Shown here one piece after another: positions 35,790 to 45,300 of a stretch of DNA of 64,000 bases. A model generated the notes under the pieces. That model was given only the letters and a program-made list of their open reading frames with translations, searched no databases and was not told the origin of the DNA. Source of the DNA: Lacihabitans sp. LS3-19 (GTDB lineage: Bacteria; Bacteroidota; Bacteroidia; Cytophagales; Spirosomataceae); NCBI RefSeq assembly GCF_024343575.1, contig NZ_RJUA01000001.1, positions 186,001-250,000 on the forward strand, given 5' to 3'. The translations under genes and the position numbers were made by a program. Each line of letters opens with the position of its first letter. Position 1 is the first letter of the stretch.

Positions 35790-36698
35790 CTACTTTACTG
35801 TATTAAGGTAACGTACTCCTGTTTGCTCCAAAACAGTTTCTGGATTCAATATTTTTGATAAATCAGGAACGAAGGTGTAGAAAATAGCATCCGTAAAATG
35901 AATTTCTTTAGAATTTAACGCTTCAAAGTTTAGCTTTTGCCAAAACTGGCAACCAGAGAGAAGTATTCTTTCAGCCGTAACATTGTCAATCTCCAAATCA
36001 TCCCCGAACTTGCTTCCTTCAAAAAAGACAGCCTTTTTGAAATGGCTAAAATTGAAGCTCATTGGAGAGAACGATTTTTGAAGCGAAAAATCAACATTTT
36101 CTCGAAATTCAACCTCACGAAATACCGCTTCTCCTTTCCACTTACAAGATTGAAAATATCCAATTTCGTTGAAAATTGATTTGTTGAAGTAAGCGTTTTT
36201 TCTAAAAATTGTATTTTGAAAAAACACTTTCCGTCCGAAAATATTTTCCGAAAAATTAGCGTCGTGTCCAATCAAGGCGTTTTCTAAATGAAGTTCGCCA
36301 TGTAATTTACTTTCCGCCAATGCCAAGGAAGTTCCCACTATTGCCCCATTAAGCAGTATGTCGCTGTAAAAAGTACAATTGAAAAAGCTCAAATTTGTTT
36401 CAAAATAAGAAAGTACCAGCATTTCGTCTCTTTCGACAAAACCTATTATTTTGCCTTTAAACCTACAATTTTGAAAATAAACAGGACTCGAAATCTTCAC
36501 TCTACTTTGAATCTTCGACTCTGGGTTTGCGTTTAATTTGGTAAAATCTAGGTCACCTTCTATCGTGACATTTTCTAAAAAAATCGGTTTCTTTTTTGCA
36601 ATCGATTTTATGATAGATTCTGCCTTTATAGTTTGTTCTGACCGACAAAAATTTACACTTCCCAAAACCACTAAAATTAAAAGGGCCAAACGAAACAT
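35790..36698 (-). CDS. Exported pentapeptide-repeat protein
   Basis: About 302 residues from MFRLALLILVVLGSVNFCRS (signal peptide). The start is placed at 36698 because the earlier in-frame ATG lies inside the upstream gene. Residues 30-280 consist of consecutive five-residue turns with aromatic or hydrophobic centres (SFFNCTFYSDILLNGAIVGT, ANFSENIFGRKVFFQNTIF), i.e. a pentapeptide beta-helix of the divergent Pentapeptide_3 type. Role unknown. It is 7 bp downstream of the papain-like lipoprotein gene and so in its operon. Confidence 0.8.
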   Translation of the reverse strand: MFRLALLILVVLGSVNFCRSEQTIKAESIIKSIAKKKPIFLENVTIEGDLDFTKLNANPESKIQSRVKISSPVYFQNCRFKGKIIGFVERDEMLVLSYFETNLSFFNCTFYSDILLNGAIVGTSLALAESKLHGELHLENALIGHDANFSENIFGRKVFFQNTIFRKNAYFNKSIFNEIGYFQSCKWKGEAVFREVEFRENVDFSLQKSFSPMSFNFSHFKKAVFFEGSKFGDDLEIDNVTAERILLSGCQFWQKLNFEALNSKEIHFTDAIFYTFVPDLSKILNPETVLEQTGVRYLNTVK

Positions 36699-36705
36699 CT
36701 TACAA

Positions 36706-38391
36706 CTATTTTGGATTAATGCCATAGTTAGTTTCTATTTTTGATTTGTTATAGGCATCAATTTTCTTCTGAAAATCCCCACTTTTTTTGTGGTTTTTAA
36801 TCATTTCCATTATTTCATTTGTGGAATAGGCATTGGGATTATTTTTGTTGGCAGCAGTCCGGAACTTTAAATTTTGCTCGTTTTGGCTGTTATATTTTAA
36901 GTCATTTAAAAATGAAAATTCGGAACCATTGCTACTTAAACGCCCGGCTTGACCATTTTTAAATGTAATCGGGTTTTCTGTTGTATAAAAAAAGTTGTCA
37001 TCTTCATCGTATTCTTTAAAAACGTCACTTCCATCAACTATCAAGACCAAATAATACTGGCCGTTTAAGGTGGCAGGTAAAGAATAATCAGTCTGAAGAA
37101 TATTTGTGCTTAAAAACTGAAAACCAAAATTATTTTTAGGTGGAATACTTATATTAAAATCGCATGATTTTTCATTACATGAATATTTGTTTACACCCAA
37201 GTTGTTACTGGTAAAATTATAATTGAATATTATGCCGTAGTCGTCGGCTTTGTAGGCATTATAGTAAAGATAAAATGAATTCCAAGGCTTGGTAACTCCA
37301 GCGGTTTGTGTACCGTTATTATAAAAGTTAAAAAGTATCTTTCTTGAGGCTGGATTTTTTGTTGTTGCAAACGTTGAGACATCTTCTTCAACCCAGGCAG
37401 ATAATTCAACACCTGTAAGTTGCGAATCATTTACTGGAGTTGGATTTTCCTTCTCGGTGCTTTTTAGGGCAGCATCGCTCATGGTAAGCAAAACGCCATT
37501 TCCATTAGAATCTCTTTGTAAAAATGTGTTTATAAAAAAGTTATAATCAACCCAAATAAAGCCGTTATTTCCCCAGTTGGTTCCCCAAGAATTTACAACT
37601 TTGAATGCCCCATTTACGCCTTTTTTGTCATCATAGCCAACAATAGCCATACCGTGATAGGCATGTTGGCCAACCGAATTAAAGGTAGTTTGTGAGGAGT
37701 AAACATTTGCCGAATTCCATGTCATAAAATTGTCAGAAAGTTTAAAACCTGCTATTACTGGAATTCTGTTAGCAATCTGTTGTTTTATTGAAAACACATC
37801 ATCATCAATAATTCTGTAATTTTTTATTTTGTGCTTTGCTGCTTCGCTTGTCCATGAGGTTTGAATGGATGATGATAAACAAGACTCAAGATTGTTGTAA
37901 GGAACGGTTGCCATAGTGGCAGCACCTCTTGTTTGGAGCATTTCCATGTTTATTAAATAAGTGCTACCATTGCATTTCTCTCCTTTCGAATTACCCTCGG
38001 GTATAGATGTGAACAAATCTTTGGCACTTATTTGATTGGTGGCTTTGGACAAATCCGTTGCATTGTAGCCAAAACTAAGAGCTTCGGTCGCGGTTTTTCC
38101 GTAATACCCTGTCGCCCATGATATGCAGGTTCCGTAACTTCCCTGGCTGGCAATAGGCGGAAGCAGCTCTGACAAATCAAAAGATGTAGGCAAATTGGTA
38201 TTGGAAGCAAATCCAAATTTCACATTGTTGGGCACCTTACCAAGGTCTTCATTTCCCAGCCATCCAAATCCAAAAGCTGGTTTGTCGTCATCTGGTTGCT
38301 GAGTTGGTGATATGGCTTCTGATAGCTTACACGAAGACGTGAAAATCATATTCACTATGCATACTCCTGTTAAAAACGAGATTTTTTTCAT
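36706..38391 (-). CDS. Papain-like (C1) protease lipoprotein
   Basis: 561 residues, lipobox IFTSSC (Cys21), so lipid anchored. The papain fold is complete: oxyanion Gln83 and nucleophile Cys89 in ASQGSYGTCISWA, His246 in YHGMAIVGYDD, Asn267 in VVNSWGTNWGNNGF. The C-terminal 240 residues are a beta-rich region (RKILFNFYNNGTQTAGVTKP) probably used for binding. It is the second secreted papain-like protease in the window; unlike the first it lacks the DUF4384-like part. The CTACACC-type promoter upstream is shared with the divergent HK4 gene. Confidence 0.88.
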   Translation of the reverse strand: MKKISFLTGVCIVNMIFTSSCKLSEAISPTQQPDDDKPAFGFGWLGNEDLGKVPNNVKFGFASNTNLPTSFDLSELLPPIASQGSYGTCISWATGYYGKTATEALSFGYNATDLSKATNQISAKDLFTSIPEGNSKGEKCNGSTYLINMEMLQTRGAATMATVPYNNLESCLSSSIQTSWTSEAAKHKIKNYRIIDDDVFSIKQQIANRIPVIAGFKLSDNFMTWNSANVYSSQTTFNSVGQHAYHGMAIVGYDDKKGVNGAFKVVNSWGTNWGNNGFIWVDYNFFINTFLQRDSNGNGVLLTMSDAALKSTEKENPTPVNDSQLTGVELSAWVEEDVSTFATTKNPASRKILFNFYNNGTQTAGVTKPWNSFYLYYNAYKADDYGIIFNYNFTSNNLGVNKYSCNEKSCDFNISIPPKNNFGFQFLSTNILQTDYSLPATLNGQYYLVLIVDGSDVFKEYDEDDNFFYTTENPITFKNGQAGRLSSNGSEFSFLNDLKYNSQNEQNLKFRTAANKNNPNAYSTNEIMEMIKNHKKSGDFQKKIDAYNKSKIETNYGINPK

Positions 38392-38465
38392 GTGTTTAAT
38401 ATTTGTAAATGGCTATATTTGAATATTCTATTATCAAAAGAGTTGTTCTTTTTCTTATAGTATCA

Positions 38466-38538
38466 CAAAATTCAGAACAATTAAACTCTTATAAATCAAC
38501 CAAAAGCAGTATTTTGAAAAATACACCAAAAGGTGTAG
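38466..38538 (-). promoter_or_regulatory. CTACACCTTTTG-type promoter element, copy 3
   Basis: On the minus strand CTACACCTTTTGGTGTAT begins at 38538; GAATTTTG (38473-38466) sits at position 66-73, exactly as in copies 1 and 2. This copy is a perfect palindrome, TACACC-AAAA-GGTGTA (38522-38537). Confidence 0.8.
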
Positions 38539-38567
38539 ATAACTATTCCTTCGAATTTGTAAATTTG
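38521..38567 (+). promoter_or_regulatory. Same palindrome used in the + direction, with -7 box for HK4
   Basis: Reading the + strand, ATACACCAAAAGGTGTAG (38521-38538) is followed after 21 bases by TAAATTTG (38560-38567), a perfect TAnnTTTG box. The palindrome could therefore serve both divergent genes. Confidence 0.6.
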
Positions 38568-38653
38568 ATTTTTTGTTAGTCATGATTTAAATAAAGGCTA
38601 TATTCTATTACAATTTGAAAATATGCCCAATTAATATAATAAGCAGATTGAAT

Positions 38654-40513
38654 ATGAAGTCGTTGGCCTTTCAAGTCGTTTTTCTTTTCTTAATCTCTCA
38701 TGCCTTATTCTCACAAAAAAACCAGAATTTAAAGGTTTTGTATTTAAAAGACTCCAATTCTAATTTTACTATAGATAGCCTCGAAGCAAAATCTAAGAAT
38801 TTTAAAATATTCGAAAACGCTCGACTTAGCTATGGCCATGAAAATAAACCACATTGGCTCAAGATATCTTTAAATAATAATGATACTGTATCTCAAAAAA
38901 AACTCTTGGAACTTGATTATGCCTTTCTTGAAGAGGTTAATTTATTTCTGGTAAAAGATGGCAAAATTATCTTTAAATCAGATACTGTTGGCTGGAAATA
39001 TGCCTATAATAATCGGGTTTTTAAGCACTATAATCCAGTTTTCCCAATAACCATTGATGCCAAAAGTTCACCAACAGTTTATATTAGAATTTTTCGAAGA
39101 TATATTTCTTTATTACCTCCTATTAAAGTTTGGGATGAAGGCGATTTTTACCAAAATGAGATCAATCGTAAATTTATTTGGGGTGGCTTTGGTGGTATTT
39201 TACTTTTGGCTTCTTCTTTTGGCATGATACTTTTTCTTGTTTTGGGCAAAAGGCTTTACCTATTGTACGCTCTTTATGTATTAATGGCATTATTTTATTG
39301 TTTAATTGATAAGGGCTTTTTTTTCGAATATTATAATGACGGTTTTTTGGGCTTTTACAAGAAAAACTTTCGTCAGCTATTAATGAATTTGAATATTTTG
39401 TTTACGCTCCTTTATGTTAGAGAATACGTATTTCCTAATTATAAACTGAAGTTTTGGATGCTTCAAATTTATAGATTTTGCATTTTTTTGTGTTTTTTAG
39501 CCATTTCCTTGTTATGGTTTGAAAAATATTCGAGCGAAAACCATATCATCTATTCTGACAAGGCGGCACTCCTTTATCCTTTCTCTTTTATATTTCCGAC
39601 TGTTTTTAGTTTTTATTTGGTTTTTTACAGTTATTTTAAAAAGATAGATGTAGTGGCTAGTAAATTCTATATGGTTGGTGCTTTGCCATTGGTACTTTTT
39701 ACCATTCTTACCAATGTGAGACATTACAGTTTAATGCCAAATTATTGGTTTCTTGAAATCGAAGGGGCTTTGTTGGCCTATATTTTTGACGTTTTATTAT
39801 TGGCTCTAGGATTAGGTTATCGTTATAAAATGTTACGGGCAGAAAAAGAAAAATTATTAGAAGAAAAAAATCAAAATCAGCAAATCGCCCTAGAAACTGG
39901 CCTAAAACTCCAAAATCAAGAACGTAGCAGATTAGCCAAGGAGTTGCACGATGGATTGGGCATAGATATTTCGATAATAAAAATGAAAATGGAAGCCCTT
40001 AGCATCGATTTGGAAAAAAGTGGGAACAATTACAAAGAATTTAATGAAGCCATTACCAGTCTCGACAATCTGGCCAGTGATGTTAGGAGTTTTTCGCATA
40101 ATATTATGCCGCCAGATTTAGAAAGAAATGGTATAGCCTTTGTTCTAGAAAGCTTGGTTTTCAATCTTCAAAAATTGAATTCCAGCATTGAGATAAATTT
40201 TACAACAAATATCACAGAAAAGCTAGAAGATGATTTATCACAAAATCTGTATTTTATAGCTAAAGAATTGATAAATAATGCCCTGAGGCATTCGAATGCG
40301 AGTATAATAGACGTAGAATTAATGAAAGAGAACAATCGGACCGAACTGAAAGTTTCTGACAATGGAGTCGGTTATGATTTTGAAAAAGCCTTAAAAAATG
40401 ATGGCTTGGGTCTAGAAAGCATTAAGTCTAGGGTAGCTTTAATAAACGCAAATCTAAAGGTAATAAAGAAACCTTCGGGTGGTATTTCGCACAAAATTAT
40501 TCATTTGGATTAA
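38654..40513 (+). CDS. 7TMR-DISM sensor histidine kinase (HK4)
   Basis: About 619 residues from MKSLAFQVVFLFLISHALFS (signal peptide; chosen over a TTG at 38615). An extracellular beta domain of 7TMR-DISMED2 type (about 30-170, PHWLKISLNNND, TVYIRIFRRYIS) is followed by seven hydrophobic helices (about 180-390), a coiled coil, HisKA_3 with phospho-His in AKELHDGLGIDISI (about residue 430) and HATPase (VSDNGVGYDFE, GLGLESIKSRV). The ligand-binding domain type often senses carbohydrates. There is no response regulator beside it; the next gene is a LytTR protein without receiver. Confidence 0.9.
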   Translation: MKSLAFQVVFLFLISHALFSQKNQNLKVLYLKDSNSNFTIDSLEAKSKNFKIFENARLSYGHENKPHWLKISLNNNDTVSQKKLLELDYAFLEEVNLFLVKDGKIIFKSDTVGWKYAYNNRVFKHYNPVFPITIDAKSSPTVYIRIFRRYISLLPPIKVWDEGDFYQNEINRKFIWGGFGGILLLASSFGMILFLVLGKRLYLLYALYVLMALFYCLIDKGFFFEYYNDGFLGFYKKNFRQLLMNLNILFTLLYVREYVFPNYKLKFWMLQIYRFCIFLCFLAISLLWFEKYSSENHIIYSDKAALLYPFSFIFPTVFSFYLVFYSYFKKIDVVASKFYMVGALPLVLFTILTNVRHYSLMPNYWFLEIEGALLAYIFDVLLLALGLGYRYKMLRAEKEKLLEEKNQNQQIALETGLKLQNQERSRLAKELHDGLGIDISIIKMKMEALSIDLEKSGNNYKEFNEAITSLDNLASDVRSFSHNIMPPDLERNGIAFVLESLVFNLQKLNSSIEINFTTNITEKLEDDLSQNLYFIAKELINNALRHSNASIIDVELMKENNRTELKVSDNGVGYDFEKALKNDGLGLESIKSRVALINANLKVIKKPSGGISHKIIHLD

Positions 40514-40687
40514 ATAGTCTTTTGAATATTTAGATGTCCTTTTTTTTAATTCTTCCCATTCATATTTATAAATCTCCTTTATATTCTTTTGGAAACTAGA
40601 TTTCAATTGTAAAAAACCAACAAAACGTCATTTTATCCTTCCAAATTTTCTAAGAAAAATATCCTTTTCATTCTTCCAGTTCAAAAA

Positions 40688-40735
40688 ATAGGGCAAATGC
40701 CTTATTGATAAGCTTTTGGATTTCCAGCAACTTTG
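40688..40735 (+). promoter_or_regulatory. RR2-type operator plus -7 box before LytTR
   Basis: ATAGGGCAAATGCCTTAT (40688-40705), a near palindrome, is followed after 22 bases by CAACTTTG (40728-40735). The 18-mer matches the RR2 promoter element on the minus strand (29718-29701) at 14 of 18 positions, with spacing different by one base. Confidence 0.55.
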
Positions 40736-40762
40736 AGGCATTAATCCCAAAAAGTTTTAGCT

Positions 40763-41092
40763 ATGGAAAATCTTAAATTTATTAGAAACATAGAATTACA
40801 ATCTGACGAAATCCTGTTGTTTGAGTCTGACATAAACTATTCACAAATATGGCTAAGCAATGGCAGAAAATTGATAGTGGCTAAAACGCTAAAGCAAATA
40901 TCAGAAATAGTAAAGAATTCTCCTTTTGTGAGGGTCAATCGCAAAATAATGCTCAACGCTAACTTTGTAAAAAGCCTGGGAAATGAACAGACAAAACAAA
41001 CTGCAGAACTTACCAATGGATTAAAAATCACTTTCTCACGTCGAAGAGCGGCTAAGGCTCATAATGATATTAAAAACTATTTAATTAACTGA
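40763..41092 (+). CDS. Stand-alone LytTR DNA-binding protein
   Basis: 109 residues: a single LytTR domain (DEILLFESDINYSQIWLSNG, LIVAKTLKQISEIVKNSPFV, VNRKIMLNANFVKSL, ending in SRRRAAKAHNDIKNYL). No receiver. It is homologous to the LytTR protein at 13698-14003 and again sits directly before secreted surface genes (19 bp to the next start). Probably a dedicated local activator whose production is set by a response regulator at the operator upstream. Confidence 0.9.
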   Translation: MENLKFIRNIELQSDEILLFESDINYSQIWLSNGRKLIVAKTLKQISEIVKNSPFVRVNRKIMLNANFVKSLGNEQTKQTAELTNGLKITFSRRRAAKAHNDIKNYLIN

Positions 41093-41111
41093 TATTAAAC
41101 TATTTAATAAA

Positions 41112-42197
41112 ATGAAAACAAAAATTTTACTTCTAACTTTCTTCTTTTTTTCAATGTGCAAATTAAGCCAAGCTACAATAATCTCAGTGGTCAATGGCGA
41201 CAATTTGCAAACAAAAATTACGAATGCTTCTGCAGGAGATATTTTGATTGTTGGTGCTGGAACTTATTCAAGTATAACTTTATCCAAAAAACTAACAATT
41301 TTTGGTGCTGGCTATTACAAGACTATTGGAGGGAATTCTATTATCACCGGACAAATAAATTTTTCAGCTGGATCTGAAGGATCTTATGTTTCAGGGATGT
41401 ATTGTGATAATGTAGATATAAGTGCAAGTAATATCACATTTGCCCGAAATCTGGTAACAACAAGATTGGTATTAGGCAGTAGCGTAAGCACCAATAATGT
41501 AGTCGTTTCACAAAATTATCTGTGTACAAGCAATATTACTTCTAATGACAATAACTTAGTATTAATAGGCACTGGAAATATTCAAACAAACTATGTTTTC
41601 AAAAATAACATTGTGATGACTAAAATTAATTTTAACCACCCAAATGGTTCCACAGGTTTGATTGTAAACAATGTCTTTGATCCAGATAGCTCAAACTCGT
41701 CAAGTACTGGGTATTATAACGACATTTATCGAATAGTGGGAGGCGATATTAAAGGCCTATCTTTTTATAATAATATATTTAAAGGTAGTTTTCCATTTGC
41801 TACTACACCCCAAGGTCTTTTTACTTCAGCGAATGCAACGCCTCTTAATTTCAAATGGAACATTGTAGATTTTGTTACCAGTTCCATCACTCTTCCTGCG
41901 GATAATTTAGTTAGTACTGCAAAAGTCTTCGCTGGCTATCCTATCAATACTGGTGGATTAAATAATGCCGATGGCAGGGCAATTTTACAGCCAGGAAGTC
42001 CAGCCACTAATTATGGTCGAAAGGCCCCCTTTGGTTCGTCTGACCCTGTAACAGACGCTGGGGCTTATGGTGGAGAACAGCCTTATGTACTAAGTGGAAT
42101 TCCTGTTGGACCGTATATCTACAGTATGAATGTGCCACCACTAGCGGCTGCTAACAGTGTAATTCCTGTGACCATCAAGGCCAAAACGAACAATTGA
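41112..42197 (+). CDS. Secreted parallel beta-helix-like protein
   Basis: 361 residues with signal peptide (to about 21). The N-terminal part VVNGDNLQTKITNASAGDIL followed by LIVGAGTYSSITLSKKLTIF is the start of a right-handed beta-helix of the pectate-lyase/DUF1565 type, with Asn/Val ladders following. The C-terminus GAYGGEQPYVLSGIPVGPYI and VPVTIKAKTNN-like end recur in Bacteroidota surface proteins found next to large adhesins like the next gene. No catalytic residues can be identified. Confidence 0.75.
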   Translation: MKTKILLLTFFFFSMCKLSQATIISVVNGDNLQTKITNASAGDILIVGAGTYSSITLSKKLTIFGAGYYKTIGGNSIITGQINFSAGSEGSYVSGMYCDNVDISASNITFARNLVTTRLVLGSSVSTNNVVVSQNYLCTSNITSNDNNLVLIGTGNIQTNYVFKNNIVMTKINFNHPNGSTGLIVNNVFDPDSSNSSSTGYYNDIYRIVGGDIKGLSFYNNIFKGSFPFATTPQGLFTSANATPLNFKWNIVDFVTSSITLPADNLVSTAKVFAGYPINTGGLNNADGRAILQPGSPATNYGRKAPFGSSDPVTDAGAYGGEQPYVLSGIPVGPYIYSMNVPPLAAANSVIPVTIKAKTNN

Positions 42198-42322
42198 TTT
42201 TGAGGAAAATTTGAAAAAAGATGTACAGCTATTCAATATTTTTTGAACAAGAAATTATGCCGAATAGTCTTGAAATCTTAGAAATCAAATGCTTAGAAAT
42301 CATTTCTCTAAACAAGAACAAA

Positions 42323-45300
42323 ATGAAAAAATATTTAATAATCTTTTGCATTTGGCTGATCGGATTGAGCACTGCCAATGCCCAGATTGTTGCGGGAGAA
42401 TACTTCTGGAACACTGATCCGGGTGTTGGTATGGCTACGCCATTAACAGCATTGGAAATAGCCTCAGGAGTAAGCGATGAGAGTTTTGATCTCAACATCA
42501 CTACTCCAAGCTCTGCCGGGCAACATTTACTCTATGTTCGTTTTAAACAAAACGATACCTTATGGTCACAAGCCTACCCACAAATGTTATTGGTAGGTAC
42601 TGAAAACTTATTGACGGGTTCCACTAATTTGGTAGATAGCTCCAAGATTGTTCAAGTAGATTATTACTGGAACGATAGCACATCTAATGTTCATTCAGTT
42701 GTTTTGCCCACACCTTCTGCTGATTTTTTAAGTATGGCAAACATAGGTACAAATGGTTTGTCTGGTGGACAACATGTGTTAAATATCAGAGTAAAGGATA
42801 AGTACGGATTATATTCTCCTTATTCCAAAGAATTAGTTTTTGTTAGCCCTGAAAACCTTCTAAGTGGTTCTGTAGACCTTGTAGATACACTGGAAGCTAA
42901 AAATTTGGAGTATTATTGGAATGACAATACTTCTCTTAACACTTTGCTTATTTTACCCCCATCCGATAATGATTATTCATTTACATTTGATCTCTCCACA
43001 TCAGGAGCATTAGATGGTAGCAATGTCTTTAACTATAGAATAAAAGATAAGTATGGATTATGGACTAGCTGGAAAACAGAAACGATATTGGTGCTGGGTG
43101 AGATGCCTCTGCCAACGATTGACTCTATAAAATTTGCTATTAAGGCAAATAAATATAGCCTGACTGGTCAAGTTTTGTCAGTTAATTTCAAAGATCCCAA
43201 TGATCAATTATCTCTTACATTTAAGAGCATACCAAGTGATACAAATGTAGTAGTAGGAAATAAAGAAATTACTACAAAAGGCCTTACTCATGGATTAAAT
43301 ATACTAAGTTTTAGGTCTTTCGCAAGCGACCCTATTTCGATTGATTACGCGGGCTCCGATAGCTCAGCTTTGTATCAAGTGGCCATAATGGTTGATACCA
43401 CCATAAAATTGCAAATAGGAGAGCCTCACCTTGCCAATAATACACTTTCAACAGAGTTTTGTCCTGGAGGAATAGTAAAAATCCCAATAGATACTACAGG
43501 AAATTGGCCAAGAAATAACCCCTCATTGCAGAGTACATTTACTATGAAATTATCTAATAATTTAGGACAAAATTTTCTGGCAATCAATACGACTATGAAC
43601 GTCTCGGGTGATACACTCATAGGAACTATTCCTGATGAAATTGCTTTAGCTTCTGGTTACAAAGTAATGGTAGAAAGTACCTTACCGATGATAAGAGATA
43701 CGGCCTCTGCTACACTTACCATTGGTTTGACTTTAACACCTTATGCTACTAATGCTACTCTTTGCGAAAAAGCCACTTTAAGCTTAGGGGTTAATTCCAA
43801 TGTGGGAGCCTCTTATTCCTGGGTAGGTCCAGCTGGTTTTATGGCAAGTGGCAATGCTCCAGAGAGAGTAAATATTCCTGCTAATGGAGGGGGTGTTTAT
43901 ACAGTCAATGCTATTTCTACGATTGCTGGTTGCACATCGACAGCCTCCATAAATATTACTGTTAATCCTCTTCCGATAATTACACTAGGTAGCAATTCCC
44001 CGCTTTGTGTTGGGCAAAGTATCAATTTGACTTCATCTTCTGTCGGAAATTCGTTTTTATCTTGGGTAAAAGGAGCATCAAATATTGGTGGCAGTGGCGG
44101 TAATAAAACAATATCCAATGTTGCTCTTGCTGACTCAGGATATTACAAAGTGGCTTACCTTTCATCTGCGAGTTGTCTGAAAATTGATTCAATAAAAGTT
44201 ATTGTAAAACCACTTCCTGTGCTTTCTGGAATTAGTACCAACTCTCCCATTTGCTCAGGCAACACACTCAGTTTCGGTCTAAATGCTACCGCGGGGTCCA
44301 CCTATACCTGGTCAGGGCCAAATGGTTTTAACTCAAATTTGGAAGACCAAACTATCACCAATGCAGGAACTAATACTAGCGGTATATACAGTGTAACAGT
44401 AACTTTAAACGGCTGTGACGTAAATACCACCATCGTAAATGTCGTAAATCAAACACCTGCTGCCAATACAACCACACCTGTGGTTATTTGCCAAAATCAA
44501 GCATTAACACTAGGTGTAAGCAATACCCCATCCGCCTCTTATTTGTGGTCTGGGCCATTTTTTGCCGCTTCTGATCAGAATCCTTTGGTTTCTAATACGG
44601 CTAGCACCAGTATGTCTGGCACTTATTCAGTAACCGTTACATTGGGTTCTTGCTCGGCTTCCAATACCGTTTCGGTTACTGTAAAGCCATTGCCTGAAAT
44701 CATTAGTTCTAGCACTAATAGCCCTATCTGTGCAGGAAACAATTTAGTAATTGGCGTAGAGGCTACCTCTGGATCTACCTACTCTTGGTCAGGGCCAAAT
44801 GACTTTAGCAATACTATAGATGCATGGAGTATCAGTTCGGCCACAACAAATGCAAGTGGAACCTATTCTCTTACAGTAACCTTAAATGCCTGCTCCACAA
44901 ATACCACTGTCTTAGGAATTGTGAATCAAACGCCGGTAGTAAACACCATCAGTCCAGTGAGCATTTGCGAAGGTACTTCACTTGCCCTACAAGTAAACAC
45001 TACACCATCTGCCACTTATAATTGGACAGGACCTAGTTTTACTTCTAGTTTAGAGGATCCTATGGTTTCAAATTCTGCAAATGTGAGTATGTCAGGCACT
45101 TATAATATTACGGTTACCTTAGGAACTTGCTCTGCAAATGGAGCCGTAACAGCAACGATTAATCCCAAACCAATATTGGTAATTACCAATCAAAATACTT
45201 CTGGTAATGGTCCAGTAAACATAACAGTGCCCGCAGCGACGGCTGGAAGTACTTTACCATCTGGCACTAGTTTAAGTTATTTTACCAATGCACCTGCTAC

